A stretch of 64,000 nt of DNA from Nocardioides silvaticus. GTDB taxonomy: Bacteria; Actinomycetota; Actinomycetes; Propionibacteriales; Nocardioidaceae. The first letter of the stretch is position 1; the number at the start of each line of letters is the position of its first letter. The translations under genes and the position numbers were made by a program. The stretch spans positions 496,001 through 560,000 of the forward strand of contig NZ_QGDD01000001.1 of NCBI RefSeq assembly GCF_003160695.1. Direction: 5' to 3'. Positions 52,950 through 61,618 of this stretch are shown here, piece by piece. Under the pieces are notes generated by a model that saw only the letters and a program-made list of their open reading frames with translations, searched no databases and was not told the DNA's origin.

Positions 52950-53525
52950 ATGTTCGCGCCGCTCCCCTCATCCGCGCTGTTCAGGCACGCGGAGGTGCGC
53001 GACGGGTTCGAGGCGGTGTGCTTCCGGCCGGAGAGCGAGCGGTTCCGGCTGGAGGGTGGCACGGCGGCAGTCGAGGACGGCGTGCCGTGGTCGGTGCAGT
53101 ACCGCGTCGCGGTCGACGACGCGTGGCGCACGACGTACGTCGAAGCGACCGGCGTCTCGCCCTCGGGACACCACACGATGACCGCCGAGACGCGGGACGG
53201 CCGCTGGTGGGTCGATGGCAAGCTGCGACCGGACCTCGACGGCTGCGTCGACATCGACTTCGAAAGCTCCCTGGTGACCAACACCCTCGCGGTCCACCGC
53301 ATCGACCTCACGCCGGGGAGACCGATGGAGGTGCCGGCTGCGTTCGTCCGCGCCGACGACCTGCGCGTCGAGCGGATGGAGCAGACCTACCTGTGCCTCG
53401 AACACGGCCCCGCTCGGACGACCTTCGACTACTCGAGCACGACCTTCGACTTCGCCTGTCGCCTGGTCTTCGACTCCGCCGGTCTCGTCGTCGACTACCC
53501 CGGCATCGGGTCGCGGCATGCCTGA
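52950..53525 (+). CDS. Putative glycolipid-binding (DUF1089-type) protein
   Basis: A 191-residue protein matching the family first described from Pseudomonas PA1994. It has FEAVCFRPESERFRLEGGTA, VEDGVPWSVQYRVAVDDAWR, then GRWWVDGKLRPDLDGCVDID and FESSLVTNTLAVHRIDLTPG. A long lipid-like pocket was the basis of the family's tentative name; the real ligand is not established. No signal peptide. The stop overlaps the start of the next gene by 8 nt, so the two are likely translated together. Confidence 0.8.
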   Translation: MFAPLPSSALFRHAEVRDGFEAVCFRPESERFRLEGGTAAVEDGVPWSVQYRVAVDDAWRTTYVEATGVSPSGHHTMTAETRDGRWWVDGKLRPDLDGCVDIDFESSLVTNTLAVHRIDLTPGRPMEVPAAFVRADDLRVERMEQTYLCLEHGPARTTFDYSSTTFDFACRLVFDSAGLVVDYPGIGSRHA

Positions 53526-54111
53526 GTTCACCTGGCTACCGGCCAACCGGGCGGCGGTGGAGGACGTGGACGCGGTCTTCGACACCAGCGGCGCCCGCAA
53601 GTGCCGCTGCCAGGCCCTGAAGGTGCCGGGCTGGATCTGGCGCGACACCACCCAGGAGGAGCGGGACGCGGCACTGCTCGAGCAGACGGCATGCGGCACG
53701 GAGGGTCCGACCTCCGGCCTCATCGGGTACGTCGACGGCGAGCCTGCCGGTTGGGTGGCCGTCGAGCCGCGCGCGAACTACCCGCGGATCTGGGCTCGGA
53801 AGCAGCCGTGGATGCGGATGGATCCCGACCTGGAAGGTGTGTGGGCGGTGACCTGCTTCGTCGTACGGAAGGAATGGCGCCACACCGGGCTGATGTACGA
53901 GCTCGCCGCCGCCACCGTCGACTACGGCCGCGCGGCCGGCGCCGCCGTCCTGGAGGGCTACCCGATCCAGCCGCCCGAGGGGAAGACGGTCATCTGGGAC
54001 GAGGCCTCCGTCGGGCTGCTGCAGGTCTTCCTCGAGGCCGGCTACGAGGTCGTGGCCTCCCCCACGCTGCGGCGCCGGGTGGTACGACGACGACCGGACG
54101 GTCCTGCCTGA
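53518..54111 (+). CDS. GNAT-family N-acetyltransferase
   Basis: A 197-residue GCN5-type acetyltransferase. The acetyl-CoA-binding core is VTCFVVRKEWRHTGLMYELA then AATVDYGRAAGAAVLEGYPI, with the R-x-x-G/A-like RHTGLM loop. ARKCRCQALKVPGWIWRDTT near the N-terminus has the Cys-rich CRCQ motif common in this actinobacterial group. It overlaps the preceding gene by 8 nt. The acceptor is unknown; small-molecule substrates such as antibiotics or amines are possible. Confidence 0.85.
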   Translation: MPEFTWLPANRAAVEDVDAVFDTSGARKCRCQALKVPGWIWRDTTQEERDAALLEQTACGTEGPTSGLIGYVDGEPAGWVAVEPRANYPRIWARKQPWMRMDPDLEGVWAVTCFVVRKEWRHTGLMYELAAATVDYGRAAGAAVLEGYPIQPPEGKTVIWDEASVGLLQVFLEAGYEVVASPTLRRRVVRRRPDGPA

Positions 54112-54186
54112 CCAGGTCGATGTCGAGAACGGTGGAGCGGCTCCGTCCCAGGTCCACAGCACCCGGAAACCTGGAGGATGAGAGAC

Positions 54187-54627
54187 ATGGCGCAGATCAA
54201 GAACTTCGACCACATCGGGGTCACTGTCGCCGACCTGGACGCGGCGGTCGACTTCTTCGTGCGGCTCGGGCTGGAGCTCGAGGGCCGGACCTACGTCGAG
54301 GGCGTGTTCCTCGACACGGTCTGCGGCATCCCGGACGCGAGGACGGAAGTCGCGATGCTGGTGCCTCCCGGCGGCGGGTGCCGGCTCGAGCTCGCCCGGT
54401 TCGTCCGGCCCGACATGACCCCCGGCAACCCGGACGCCATGGCCGCCGAGGTCGGCCTCCGCAACGTCTGCTTCGAGATCACCGACCTGGAGAAGGAGGT
54501 CGAGCGGCTGGCCGAGGAGGGCTACGGGCTGGTCGGCGGGATCGGCCGCTACGAGGACCAGTGGCTGATGGCCTACGTCCGCGGGCCCGAGGGGATCGTC
54601 GTCTCGCTCACCGAGCGGATCGGCTGA
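54187..54627 (+). CDS. VOC-family protein (glyoxalase/dioxygenase fold)
   Basis: A 146-residue vicinal-oxygen-chelate protein: KNFDHIGVTVADLDAAVDFF, VRLGLELEGRTYVEGVFLDT, and a metal-type Glu/His set around FDHIGV and RLELARF. The C-terminal half has LRNVCFEITDLEKEVERLAE and VRGPEGIVVSLTERIG. I use ATG at 54187 because GGAGG lies about ten bp ahead; an ATG at 54178 is too close to it. VOC proteins include glyoxalases, bleomycin-resistance proteins and dioxygenases; no subfamily is clear. Confidence 0.82.
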   Translation: MAQIKNFDHIGVTVADLDAAVDFFVRLGLELEGRTYVEGVFLDTVCGIPDARTEVAMLVPPGGGCRLELARFVRPDMTPGNPDAMAAEVGLRNVCFEITDLEKEVERLAEEGYGLVGGIGRYEDQWLMAYVRGPEGIVVSLTERIG

Positions 54628-54700
54628 GGGTCGTCATTGCCACTGCGGCCTATGGGTCACGCTGGCGAGGACGACCGCGAGCATGGGGGACCATGGGCCC

Positions 54701-55192
54701 ATGACCGAGCAGTCCACTGACCACGGCCCGTTCCTCGACCGCTGCGTCGAGCTCGCGCGCGAAGCGTTGGACGCCGGCGACGACCCGTTCGGGTCGGTGC
54801 TGGTGAGCGGCGCGGGCGTCGTACTCGCCGAGGCGCGCAACAAGGAGCAGACGGCGGCCGACCCGACGGCCCACCCCGAGCTCGAGCTCGCGATCTGGGC
54901 GAACCGCAACCTCTCTACCAACGAGCGCGCGGCGGCGACCGTCTACACCTCCGGCGAGCACTGTCCGATGTGCGCTGCCGCCCACGGCTGGGTCGGGTTG
55001 GGGCCGATCGTGTTCGCGGCGTCGTCGGCGCAGCTGACGACGTGGCGGGCGTCGTGGGGGCTGCCGGACTCGCCCGTCGCCTCGATCCCGGCCTCCGCCG
55101 TGCTTCCCGGTACGACGGTCGTCGGCCCGGTCAGCCCGTACGACGAGCTGATGATGCCGATCCATCAGGACGCGGCTGCCCGCCGGGGCTGA
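54701..55192 (+). CDS. Nucleoside/guanine deaminase-like protein
   Basis: A 163-residue member of the cytidine/deoxycytidylate/guanine deaminase fold. Zinc ligands are the His of AHPELELAIWANRNL (the family's HAE appears as HPE) and the two Cys of SGEHCPMCAAAHGW (PCxxC-like). ATG at 54701 (MTEQSTDHG) is preferred over an ATG at 54683. The HPE variation keeps the Glu proton shuttle. Members act on guanine, cytosine or tRNA; the last is less likely since the gene lies away from the tRNA processing genes expected for TadA. Confidence 0.82.
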   Translation: MTEQSTDHGPFLDRCVELAREALDAGDDPFGSVLVSGAGVVLAEARNKEQTAADPTAHPELELAIWANRNLSTNERAAATVYTSGEHCPMCAAAHGWVGLGPIVFAASSAQLTTWRASWGLPDSPVASIPASAVLPGTTVVGPVSPYDELMMPIHQDAAARRG

Positions 55193-55226
55193 TGCCCCAC
55201 TCCAACCGACCACGGTTGACGTGATC

Positions 55227-55265
55227 GCGGAGGATCGCATCAACCTGGTTGATCGGATCCTCCGC
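55227..55265. terminator. Nested 39-nt palindrome between convergent genes
   Basis: The outer arms GCGGAGGATC (55227-55236) and GATCCTCCGC (55256-55265) flank inner arms ATCAACC / GGTTGAT around one T. Only the two-base link between them is unpaired, so 17 of 19 pairs form. It lies between the deaminase (+) and arfB (-). Confidence 0.7.
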
Positions 55266-55272
55266 ACTGACG

Positions 55273-55671
55273 TCAGTCGAAGGACTTGCCGCGCAGCCGC
55301 TTGGTCTCACTGCGCCGCTTCTTCTGCTCCAGGCGCCGCCGTTGCGCGCTCTTCGACGGCTTGGTCTTGACGCGGGGCGGAGGCGGTGGCTTGAGCGCCT
55401 CCTCGAGCAGGTCGGCGAGACGGTCCTCGGCGGCGCGGCGATTCTGGAGCTGGGAGCGTCGCTCCGCCGCAACCACCACGACCTCGGCGCCGAAGCGAGC
55501 GAGCAGCCGCTGCTTCACGTCGTCCGGGAACGCGGCCGACCCGGCGAGGTCGTACGTCAGCCGCACCCGCGTGTCGGTGGTGTTGACGTGCTGGCCACCG
55601 GGTCCCGAGGACCGGGAGAAGCTCCAGGTCAGGTCGGCATCGGGGATGACGTACCCGCGGACTGTCAGCAC
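55273..55671 (-). CDS. arfB: Alternative ribosome-rescue factor ArfB (YaeJ-type)
   Basis: A 132-residue peptidyl-tRNA hydrolase that frees ribosomes stalled on truncated mRNA. The catalytic loop is FSRSSGPGGQHVNTTDTRVR, with GGQ as in release factors. The C-terminal basic tail (KPPPPPRVKTKPSKSAQRRR, LEQKKRRSETKRLRGK) inserts into the empty mRNA channel in characterised homologues. The start is GTG at 55671. It is divergent from a small membrane gene with a 159-bp gap that shows no clear regulatory structure. Confidence 0.93.
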   Translation of the reverse strand: MLTVRGYVIPDADLTWSFSRSSGPGGQHVNTTDTRVRLTYDLAGSAAFPDDVKQRLLARFGAEVVVVAAERRSQLQNRRAAEDRLADLLEEALKPPPPPRVKTKPSKSAQRRRLEQKKRRSETKRLRGKSFD

Positions 55672-55830
55672 GGGTTCATCATGCCGACGTTTCGAGCTCG
55701 CCGATTGCCGCTCGTACTCCCCAAGTCCACTGCCGTCGGCCGCGCCACCACACGACGCGGCAGCCGGTCCGGCGTTGAATGAGTATCGGTGCTCAGGTGG
55801 GCATCAGCCAGGTTCGGGACGCTGATCGGT

Positions 55831-56186
55831 ATGTACCCCACTGCGGCGGAGGCGTTGCTCATCGCGGCCGGCATCTCGCTCGTGCTCGTGATGGCTGCGC
55901 TCGGCGTCGCGCGGCTGAACGGGACGGGCTTCGCCATCGGGATCGCCGGCCTCGCGATTGTCGGGAGCGTCGTCGGCGATTGGGTGGTGACCATCTGGTT
56001 CTACGGCCTCTCGATGGCGACCAGCGGCGGCGGCGAAGGTCTCCTGGAGGTCGTCTACTACGGGCACCCCTGGCTCACCCCGCTGGGGCTGGTCACTGTC
56101 GCCCGCTGGCCTACTGGAGGCGGAAGCGCCGACTCCACGGGTCAGGTGCGGCGGAGCAGCCGCTTCCACCATGGACGCGTCGTTGA
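55831..56186 (+). pseudogene. Small membrane protein, probably frameshifted near the 3' end
   Basis: From ATG 55831 the frame encodes three likely membrane helices (ALLIAAGISLVLVMAALGVA; FAIGIAGLAIVGSVVGDWVV; YGHPWLTPLGLVTVA). After about 56103 it turns into an antisense shadow of the next gene. A neighbouring frame takes over exactly there with LAYWRRKRRLHGSGAAEQPL and stops at 56186, giving a normal positively charged end after the last helix. An insertion of two bases, or a one-base loss, near 56103 would explain this. If not a frameshift, the protein would run to 56391. Role unknown. Confidence 0.5.
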
Positions 56187-56348
56187 GGCAGGTGCGTGTC
56201 CCGTCTCGGCCCGCTTGACCGCGTCGACGCCGACCACGATGCCGTCCTTGCCGTTGGCGCGGATCGGAGCCTCGATGGCGCCGTGCTTGTTGAGCTTCAG
56301 GGCCTGCATGTTCTTCCAGAGGTCCGAACCGAAACCCTTGTCAGTCAT
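56142..56348 (-). CDS. Small basic hypothetical protein
   Basis: A 68-residue soluble protein: MTDKGFGSDLWKNMQALKLN, then KHGAIEAPIRANGKDGIVVG, VDAVKRAETG and a Trp/Arg-rich tail (RPWWKRLLRR). Codon third positions are strongly GC, so it is likely real. I recognise no family. Its 3' end overlaps the end of the membrane gene on the opposite strand. Confidence 0.6.
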   Translation of the reverse strand: MTDKGFGSDLWKNMQALKLNKHGAIEAPIRANGKDGIVVGVDAVKRAETGHAPASTTRPWWKRLLRRT

Positions 56349-56367
56349 GCGTCCAGTATGGCTTGCG

Positions 56368-56485
56368 GCGTCTCGATACGCCCTCGCCTAGCGGCTCGGG
56401 CTACTCGACGACCGGGCGAGCGGCGTCGCGATACGTCGCTCGCTCCTACTCGACGACCGAGAGCGGTCCGGGCTACTCGACGACC
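56368..56485 (-). repeat. Cluster of dispersed palindromic repeat pieces
   Basis: A complete left half in reverse orientation (56368-56413, from GCGTCTCGATACG to CTACTCGACGACC), a shortened copy with GCGATACGTCGCTCG (about 56422-56457) and a CTACTCGACGACC stub (56473-56485). It lies between the small basic gene and the etfA stop at 56491. Confidence 0.8.
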
Positions 56486-56490
56486 AGCGG

Positions 56491-57477
56491 TCACCCGCGG
56501 CGTCGCTTGATCTCCTCGTTGATGGCGGGGACCACCTCGTGCAGGTCGCCGATGACGGCGTAGTGCGCCTTCGAGACCATCGGCGCCTCGGCGTCGGTGT
56601 TGATGGCGAGGATCGTCTTCGCGGACGAGCAGCCGGCCCAGTGCTGGATGGCGCCGGAGATGCCGCAGGCGACGTAGAGGTCGGGTGAGATTCGCGAACC
56701 GGTCTGGCCGATCTGCTCGTGGTGGGGGCGCCAGCCGAGGCTGGTGACCACGCGCGAGACGCCCAGCTCGCCGTCGAGCAGCGAGGTGAGCTCGAGCAGG
56801 TCGTCGAACTTGTTGGCGCCACCGGCACCGCGACCCGCGCCGACCACGACCCGCGCGGACTTGAGACCGCCCGAGAGGTCGGCGGCGGGCGGGTCGGACG
56901 ACACCACCCGGGCGACCAGGTCGGCCGTGTCGACCTCGGGGTTGACCGACACCAGACGCCCGTCGCCGCGAGCCTCGGCAGGCGAGGCCTCGACCGCGTG
57001 GCCCGCGACCGTGAAGACCGCAGGTCGCTCGTCGAGGACCATCTCCTCGAGCACCGCGCCGCCGACGACCTGCCGGGTCACGGTGAACGGCGACAGGCCT
57101 CCGAAGGACACCACGTTCGCCGCCATCGCGACGCCCTTGCGCGCCGCCAGGTGGGCAAGCACCTCCATGCCCCGCGGCGTGCCGCCGGCCGTCACCACGA
57201 CCGAGCCGGTGGTCTCGCGCACCGACACGACCGCGCTGGCCCAGGAGGCGCCGCCGTAGGCCGAGAACGCGTCGCCGGTCACGTGGTGCACGTCGCGGAC
57301 GCCGTACGACGCCAGCTGGTCGGTCAGGCTCTCGGCGGGGACCGGAAGGTCACCGATGACGACGGCGTCGATGGGCACTCCTCCGCCCGCCGCGGACAGG
57401 TTGCGCGCGAAGGTGATCGTCTCGCGGGAGACCTCGTCCGCGCCGGACGCGTCGGTCTCCACCAGTACCAGGATCAT
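56491..57477 (-). CDS. etfA: Electron transfer flavoprotein alpha subunit
   Basis: The FAD-binding subunit of ETF, which takes electrons from dehydrogenases and passes them to the quinone pool through ETF-QO. The 328-residue protein has the C-terminal FAD domain: [60 protein letters not shown] and [20 protein letters not shown] then [14 protein letters not shown] at 57477 overlaps the etfB stop (ATGA). With etfB and the upstream flavoprotein it forms a tight three-gene unit, so its main donor is likely that enzyme, with acyl-CoA dehydrogenases as others. Confidence 0.94.
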   Translation of the reverse strand: MILVLVETDASGADEVSRETITFARNLSAAGGGVPIDAVVIGDLPVPAESLTDQLASYGVRDVHHVTGDAFSAYGGASWASAVVSVRETTGSVVVTAGGTPRGMEVLAHLAARKGVAMAANVVSFGGLSPFTVTRQVVGGAVLEEMVLDERPAVFTVAGHAVEASPAEARGDGRLVSVNPEVDTADLVARVVSSDPPAADLSGGLKSARVVVGAGRGAGGANKFDDLLELTSLLDGELGVSRVVTSLGWRPHHEQIGQTGSRISPDLYVACGISGAIQHWAGCSSAKTILAINTDAEAPMVSKAHYAVIGDLHEVVPAINEEIKRRRG

Positions 57478-58244
57478 CGGGTCACTCCGAGCTGCTCGAG
57501 GAGGTCGACCACGGCGGGAGCGGCGTCGGCGCCCTTGCCGAGGATCTGGACGGAGCTGGGCTGCGGCGGGGGCAGCAGCAGCCGCACCCGCTTCGCGCCG
57601 CGCGGCTCGGTGGCCGGCGAACGGGTCTCGACCTCGACCTTCTTGGCCTTCATCCGGCCGGGCACGGTCGGGTAGCGCGGCTCGACGCCGCCCTCCAGCA
57701 CCGTGACCACGGCGGGCAGCGGCACCCGGTAGGTCTCGTAGCCGGTCGGGGCCTCGACGCCGGCGACCACGTGGCCGTCCTCGACCGTTACCCGCGCGGC
57801 GCCGTTGACCACCGGCCGCCCGAGCTCGTAGGCGAGCCGGATGCCGACCTGGAAGTCGCCGCTGTCGGCGGCGTCGTTGCCGAGCAGCACCAGGTCGTGC
57901 GGCCGTCCGGCGGCCTCGTGCTCCTTCACCACAGCAGCGATCTCCCGGGCGACGTCGGAGGGGCCGAACGCGCCCGCGTCGGCCTCGACGTGGACCGCGG
58001 CGGTGCAACCGACCGCGAGCGCGGCACGCAGCTGCTCGACGGCCTCGGGCTCACCGAGGGTGAGCACGGTCGCCGTGCCTCCGGTCGCGGCGGTCGCCTG
58101 CACGGCCAGCTCGACCGCACACTCCTCGTGGTTGCTCATCGTGTAGCCGGCGAACTTCCCGTCGACGGACTGGCCGTCCTCGGTCAGCACCACCTCGCCG
58201 GAGCTGTCGACGACCCGCTTCACGCAGACCAGGACGTTTGTCAT
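57474..58244 (-). CDS. etfB: Electron transfer flavoprotein beta subunit
   Basis: The 256-residue partner of EtfA. It shows VLVCVKRVVDSSGEVVLTED at the start, YTMSNHEECAVELAVQATAA, then DLVLLGNDAADSGDFQVGIR and PTGYETYRVPLPAVVTVLEG, and an MKAKKVEVET segment typical of the subunit contact region. It overlaps the upstream flavoprotein gene (ATGA, start 58244) and etfA (57474-57477), which argues for co-translation and matched amounts. Confidence 0.94.
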   Translation of the reverse strand: MTNVLVCVKRVVDSSGEVVLTEDGQSVDGKFAGYTMSNHEECAVELAVQATAATGGTATVLTLGEPEAVEQLRAALAVGCTAAVHVEADAGAFGPSDVAREIAAVVKEHEAAGRPHDLVLLGNDAADSGDFQVGIRLAYELGRPVVNGAARVTVEDGHVVAGVEAPTGYETYRVPLPAVVTVLEGGVEPRYPTVPGRMKAKKVEVETRSPATEPRGAKRVRLLLPPPQPSSVQILGKGADAAPAVVDLLEQLGVTR

Positions 58245-60751
58245 CGCAGACGCTCGTTCTCGGGGTCGAGCAGCGGCGTCGCGTCGACCGAGCCGACGGT
58301 GACCGGGTAGAGCTCCTCCATGTAGGACACGGCGAGCTCGTTGCCGATCACGGCCTGGTCGGGCGGCAGGTAGGCCATCAGCACGTGCTTGCCGAGCGAC
58401 GGTGCGGAGCCGGCGGTCGTCACGTAGGGGTGGTGGCCGTGGCCGTCGGTCAGCGTGCCGCCGTCGAGGGTGAGGATCGGCTCGCCGCCGAGCATGTAGC
58501 GCTTCGTCCCCGACGCCGAGGTGTGGTCGTCGACGGTCAGCGTGCAGAGCACCGCCTTCGGCGCCTCCTCGCGCTGCTTGAGGTAGGCCTCCTTGCCGAC
58601 GAACTCAGCCGCCTTCACCTTCGGCCGCTGCATGCCGGCCTCGACGATGGTCCGCTCGGAGTCGAGCTCGTAGCCGTAGGCCCGGTAGCCCTTCTCGATC
58701 CGGCCGGTGGTGCCGTAGACGCCGATGCCGACCGGACGGGCGCCGTGCGGTTCGCCGGCTGCGAGCACCGCGTCCCACAGGGCCGCAGCGTCGTCGTACG
58801 CGACGTAGAGCTCCCAGCCGAGGTCGCCGACGTAGGAGATCCGCGAGGCGAGGACCGAGATGCCGTCGACCGAGATCTCCCGGCACGTGAGGAACCCGAA
58901 GCCCTCGTCCGACACGTCGTCGGAGGTCAGCGAGGACAGGATGTCACGTGCCTTCGGTCCCCAGAGACCGATCGTGGAGACGGAGTCGGTGACGTCGGTC
59001 AGCGTCGTGCCGCCGTCGGCCGGCAGCTGGTCGCGGAACGTCTTGCGGTCGACGGGGCCGTGCGCGCCGCCGGTGACGACGCGGAAGTGGTCGTCGCCCA
59101 GCCGCATCACGGTGAGGTCGGAGATGAAGCCGCCCGCGGCGTCGAGCACCGGGGTGTAGATCACCTTGCCGAGCGCGACGTCGCACTGCGCGACGCAGGT
59201 GCGCTGCACGGTGTCGAGCGCGCCGGGGCCGACGATGTCGAAGATCTGGAACGCCGACAGGTCGATCACACCCGCCGCCTCGCGCATCCGGAGGTGCTCG
59301 GCATTGATGATCGGGCTCCACCAGCGGGAGTCCCACTCGTGCTCGCGCGGCATCACCGCGTCGCCGTACACCTCGAGCAGGTCGGCGTTGGACTCGTACC
59401 AGTGCGGCCGCTCCCAGCCTGCGGTCTCGAAGAAGAACGCGCCGAGCTTCTTCTGGGACTCGTGCATGGCGGCGAGCCGCTGGCCGCGGTCGGACTCGTA
59501 CTGCTCGGCCGGGTGGATGATCCCGTAGGTCTTGATGAACGACTCGGTCGTGCGCAGCCGGGTGTGCTCGCGGCGCTTCTGGTGCTCGTGGAAGCGGGCG
59601 ATGTCGCTGTGCGCGATGTCGATCTCGGAGTGGCCGTAGGTCATCCACTCCGCGACCGCGCGGCCGACGCCCGGGCCCTCCTTGATCCAGACGGCGGCCG
59701 CGGTCCAGAGGCCCTTGACCTCGCTCTCACCGAGGATCGGCCAGCCGTCGCAGGTCAGCGAGAGCAGGCCGTTGATCGCGTAGCGCATCTCCGCGCCCTC
59801 GGCGCCGAGCAGCTCCGGCATCAGCTCGTAGGCCTGCTCGAGCTGGGGGTCGAAGTCGTCGGAGGTGAACGGCATCTCCGTCGGCGACAGCTTCGACTGC
59901 TCGATGGTCGGGATGTCCTCCGGCTCGTGCAGGATCGCGCGGTGGGCGTAGGAGCCGACCTCCATGTCGGCGCCGTGCTGGCGCTCGTAGCAGAAGGTGT
60001 CCATGTCGCGCACGATCGGGAAGGTGATCTCACCCTCCTGCTCGGCCAGCTGCGGGCAGGGGCCGACGCTGATCATCTGGTGCACGGCGGGGGTCAGCGG
60101 GATGCTCACGCCGGCCATGTCGCCGATCTTCGGGCTCCACACACCGCAGGCGATGACGACGTACTCCGTCTCGATGTCGCCCTGGTCGGTGCGCACCCGG
60201 CGGATCCGGCCCTCCTCGACGTCGAGACCGGTCACCTCGACGTTGGGCACCGTGGTGAGCGCGCCGGCCTCGATCGCGCCGTCGCGCATGATCGTGCCGG
60301 CCCGCAGCGAGTCGACGACGCCGACGTCGGGCTGCCAGAAGGCGCCGATGAACTGGTCGGTCTCGATGAACGGGACCTTCTCCTTCACGAACTCCGGGGA
60401 GACGATCTCGCCCTCGATGCCCCACGCCTTCGCGCTCGACATCCGGCGCCGCAGCTCCTCCATCCGCTCTTCGGTGCGGGCGAGCTCGAAGCCGCCGGAC
60501 TTCGTGAAGACGCCCATCTCCTTGTACTGCTCGACCGAGTCCAGCGTGAGGTCGGTGATCTCGCGCGAGTGGTCGGTGAGGAAGATGAAGTTCGACGCGT
60601 GGCCCGTGGAGCCGCCCGGGTTGGGCAGCGGCCCCTGGTCGATCTGCACGATGTCGCGCCACCCGAGCTTCGCGAGGTGGTGCACGAGGCTGTTGCCGAC
60701 GATGCCGGCTCCGATGACGACGACCTTGGCCGAGCTGGGGACGGTGGCCAT
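58241..60751 (-). CDS. Dimethylglycine/sarcosine dehydrogenase-like FAD + GcvT protein
   Basis: An 836-residue two-part enzyme. The N-terminal half is an FAD-dependent amine oxidase (DAO/FAO_M): KVVVIGAGIVGNSLVHHLAK at residues 9-28, STGHASNFIFLTDH near 50 with a His at the position that carries covalent FAD in relatives, and INGLLSLTCDGWPILGES. The C-terminal half is a GCV_T/aminomethyltransferase fold (AGVIDLSAFQIFDIVGPGAL, ISYVGDLGWELYV, EKGYRAYGYELDSERTIVEA), which would take the methyl carbon onto tetrahydrofolate. The length matches dimethylglycine dehydrogenase. Overlap with etfB and the nearby betaine transporter support a role in glycine betaine/dimethylglycine breakdown; the exact substrate is inferred. 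Confidence 0.85.
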   Translation of the reverse strand: MATVPSSAKVVVIGAGIVGNSLVHHLAKLGWRDIVQIDQGPLPNPGGSTGHASNFIFLTDHSREITDLTLDSVEQYKEMGVFTKSGGFELARTEERMEELRRRMSSAKAWGIEGEIVSPEFVKEKVPFIETDQFIGAFWQPDVGVVDSLRAGTIMRDGAIEAGALTTVPNVEVTGLDVEEGRIRRVRTDQGDIETEYVVIACGVWSPKIGDMAGVSIPLTPAVHQMISVGPCPQLAEQEGEITFPIVRDMDTFCYERQHGADMEVGSYAHRAILHEPEDIPTIEQSKLSPTEMPFTSDDFDPQLEQAYELMPELLGAEGAEMRYAINGLLSLTCDGWPILGESEVKGLWTAAAVWIKEGPGVGRAVAEWMTYGHSEIDIAHSDIARFHEHQKRREHTRLRTTESFIKTYGIIHPAEQYESDRGQRLAAMHESQKKLGAFFFETAGWERPHWYESNADLLEVYGDAVMPREHEWDSRWWSPIINAEHLRMREAAGVIDLSAFQIFDIVGPGALDTVQRTCVAQCDVALGKVIYTPVLDAAGGFISDLTVMRLGDDHFRVVTGGAHGPVDRKTFRDQLPADGGTTLTDVTDSVSTIGLWGPKARDILSSLTSDDVSDEGFGFLTCREISVDGISVLASRISYVGDLGWELYVAYDDAAALWDAVLAAGEPHGARPVGIGVYGTTGRIEKGYRAYGYELDSERTIVEAGMQRPKVKAAEFVGKEAYLKQREEAPKAVLCTLTVDDHTSASGTKRYMLGGEPILTLDGGTLTDGHGHHPYVTTAGSAPSLGKHVLMAYLPPDQAVIGNELAVSYMEELYPVTVGSVDATPLLDPENERLR

Positions 60752-60789
60752 GGGCTCCTACTTTCACGCGGTGGTTGAGCTTGACGACC

Positions 60790-60809
60790 TTGCGTTGCTT
60801 AATACGCAA
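60790..60809. promoter_or_regulatory. TTGCGT / ACGCAA inverted repeat upstream of the flavoprotein
   Basis: TTGCGT at 60790-60795 and ACGCAA at 60804-60809 flank an AT-rich 8-bp core, 39 bp ahead of the flavoprotein start. It is a likely operator for substrate-dependent control (inference). A degenerate GGTTGAGCTTG repeat lies at about 60773-60789, between it and the start. Confidence 0.45.
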
Positions 60810-60842
60810 CCGGTCGCACAATGCGAGACACCTAAGAATTGC

Positions 60843-60881
60843 TCGCGCCCGGCCGGGTGTCAATCCCCCGACCGGGCGCGA
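60843..60881. terminator. GC-rich stem behind the secreted-protein gene
   Basis: TCGCGCCCGG (60843-60852) pairs with CCGGGCGCGA (60872-60881), and a further CGGG/CCCG pair forms inside after one mismatch. It lies after the stop of the gene at 60896 and ahead of the flavoprotein promoter region. Confidence 0.65.
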
Positions 60882-60895
60882 ATGAGGGCGAAGAG

Positions 60896-61570
60896 CTAGC
60901 CGCAGTGTCGGTTCGAGACCACCGCGGTGATCTCGGTCGGGGTGCCCGCGCCGCAGCGGATGGTCCCCGACTCGAGCGCCTTGTGCGTGCGCCAGGTGCC
61001 GTTGGAGTAGAGGACCCACTCGGGGTGCCTCATCACCGGGTGCTTGGTGCAGAAGAAGTCCTTGTACTTGCCGCCGTACTCACGGGTGGCCTTGAACGCG
61101 ATGAACTCCTTGTTGGTGCTTGCGGTGTTCTTGATCCGCTGCTTCACCGTGGTGGTCCGCGACGTATAGACCTTGGCGAAGCCCACGAATTCGGCACTGA
61201 ACCGGATCTCGGCCTTGGCCAGCAGCTTGCTCAGCCCCTTCGCCCCGAGCTCGCCGCCCGCGCTCGTGTTGATGGTGGCACGCAGGTCCATGTCCTTCCG
61301 GACGTTGCGGATGACCCGCTTGACCCCGCCCGGCTCGAGGACCACGGACCGCGCGTAGGCGACCTTGACCTGGTCCTTGACGCCGATCAGGCGGTAGACG
61401 TGCTTGCCTGCGTTGCGACAGCGTTCGCCGAGGACCGGGCCGCGCGCGGCGGTATCGACGGCGATCGTCGCCTCGCGGTCCGCGACGGCGGACGATCCGG
61501 GAGAGGTTGCGACGGTGAGGCCGGCCACGAGGCCGAGAAGAGTGACGACGACTGCGACACGTTTGAGCAT
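60896..61570 (-). CDS. Secreted hypothetical protein
   Basis: A 224-residue exported protein with a signal peptide (MLKRVAVVVTLLGLVAGLTV, cut near SSA-VAD). The mature chain is basic and beta-rich, with four cysteines (CRNAGKHV, FFCTKHPV, TIRCGAG, NRHCG), probably two disulfides. VYRLIGVKDQVKVAYARSVV, KTYTSRTTTVKQRIKNTAST-like and WVLYSNGTWRTHKALESG are visible stretches. I do not recognise a family. ATG at 61570 is preceded by GGAGAG. It lies between the betaine transporter and the flavoprotein operon, but terminators on both sides suggest separate transcription. Confidence 0.7.
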   Translation of the reverse strand: MLKRVAVVVTLLGLVAGLTVATSPGSSAVADREATIAVDTAARGPVLGERCRNAGKHVYRLIGVKDQVKVAYARSVVLEPGGVKRVIRNVRKDMDLRATINTSAGGELGAKGLSKLLAKAEIRFSAEFVGFAKVYTSRTTTVKQRIKNTASTNKEFIAFKATREYGGKYKDFFCTKHPVMRHPEWVLYSNGTWRTHKALESGTIRCGAGTPTEITAVVSNRHCG

Positions 61571-61618
61571 GGTTGCTCTCCTATCCGAGTCTAGGGAGCA
61601 GGCATCGTGCGCCACGAG

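Noticed and set aside
58238..60778. An 846-codon plus-strand frame opposite the flavoprotein
   Set aside because: Antisense shadow. The minus-strand product has FAD and GcvT signatures and couples to etfB.
60773..60789. A further translated or full repeat copy before the flavoprotein
   Set aside because: GGTTGAGCTTGACGACC lacks part of the 19-bp unit, so it is only a degenerate or chance match.
60752..60895. A glycine riboswitch before the flavoprotein gene
   Set aside because: The 144-bp gap holds only a terminator-like stem and a short inverted repeat; no glycine-aptamer core could be recognised.
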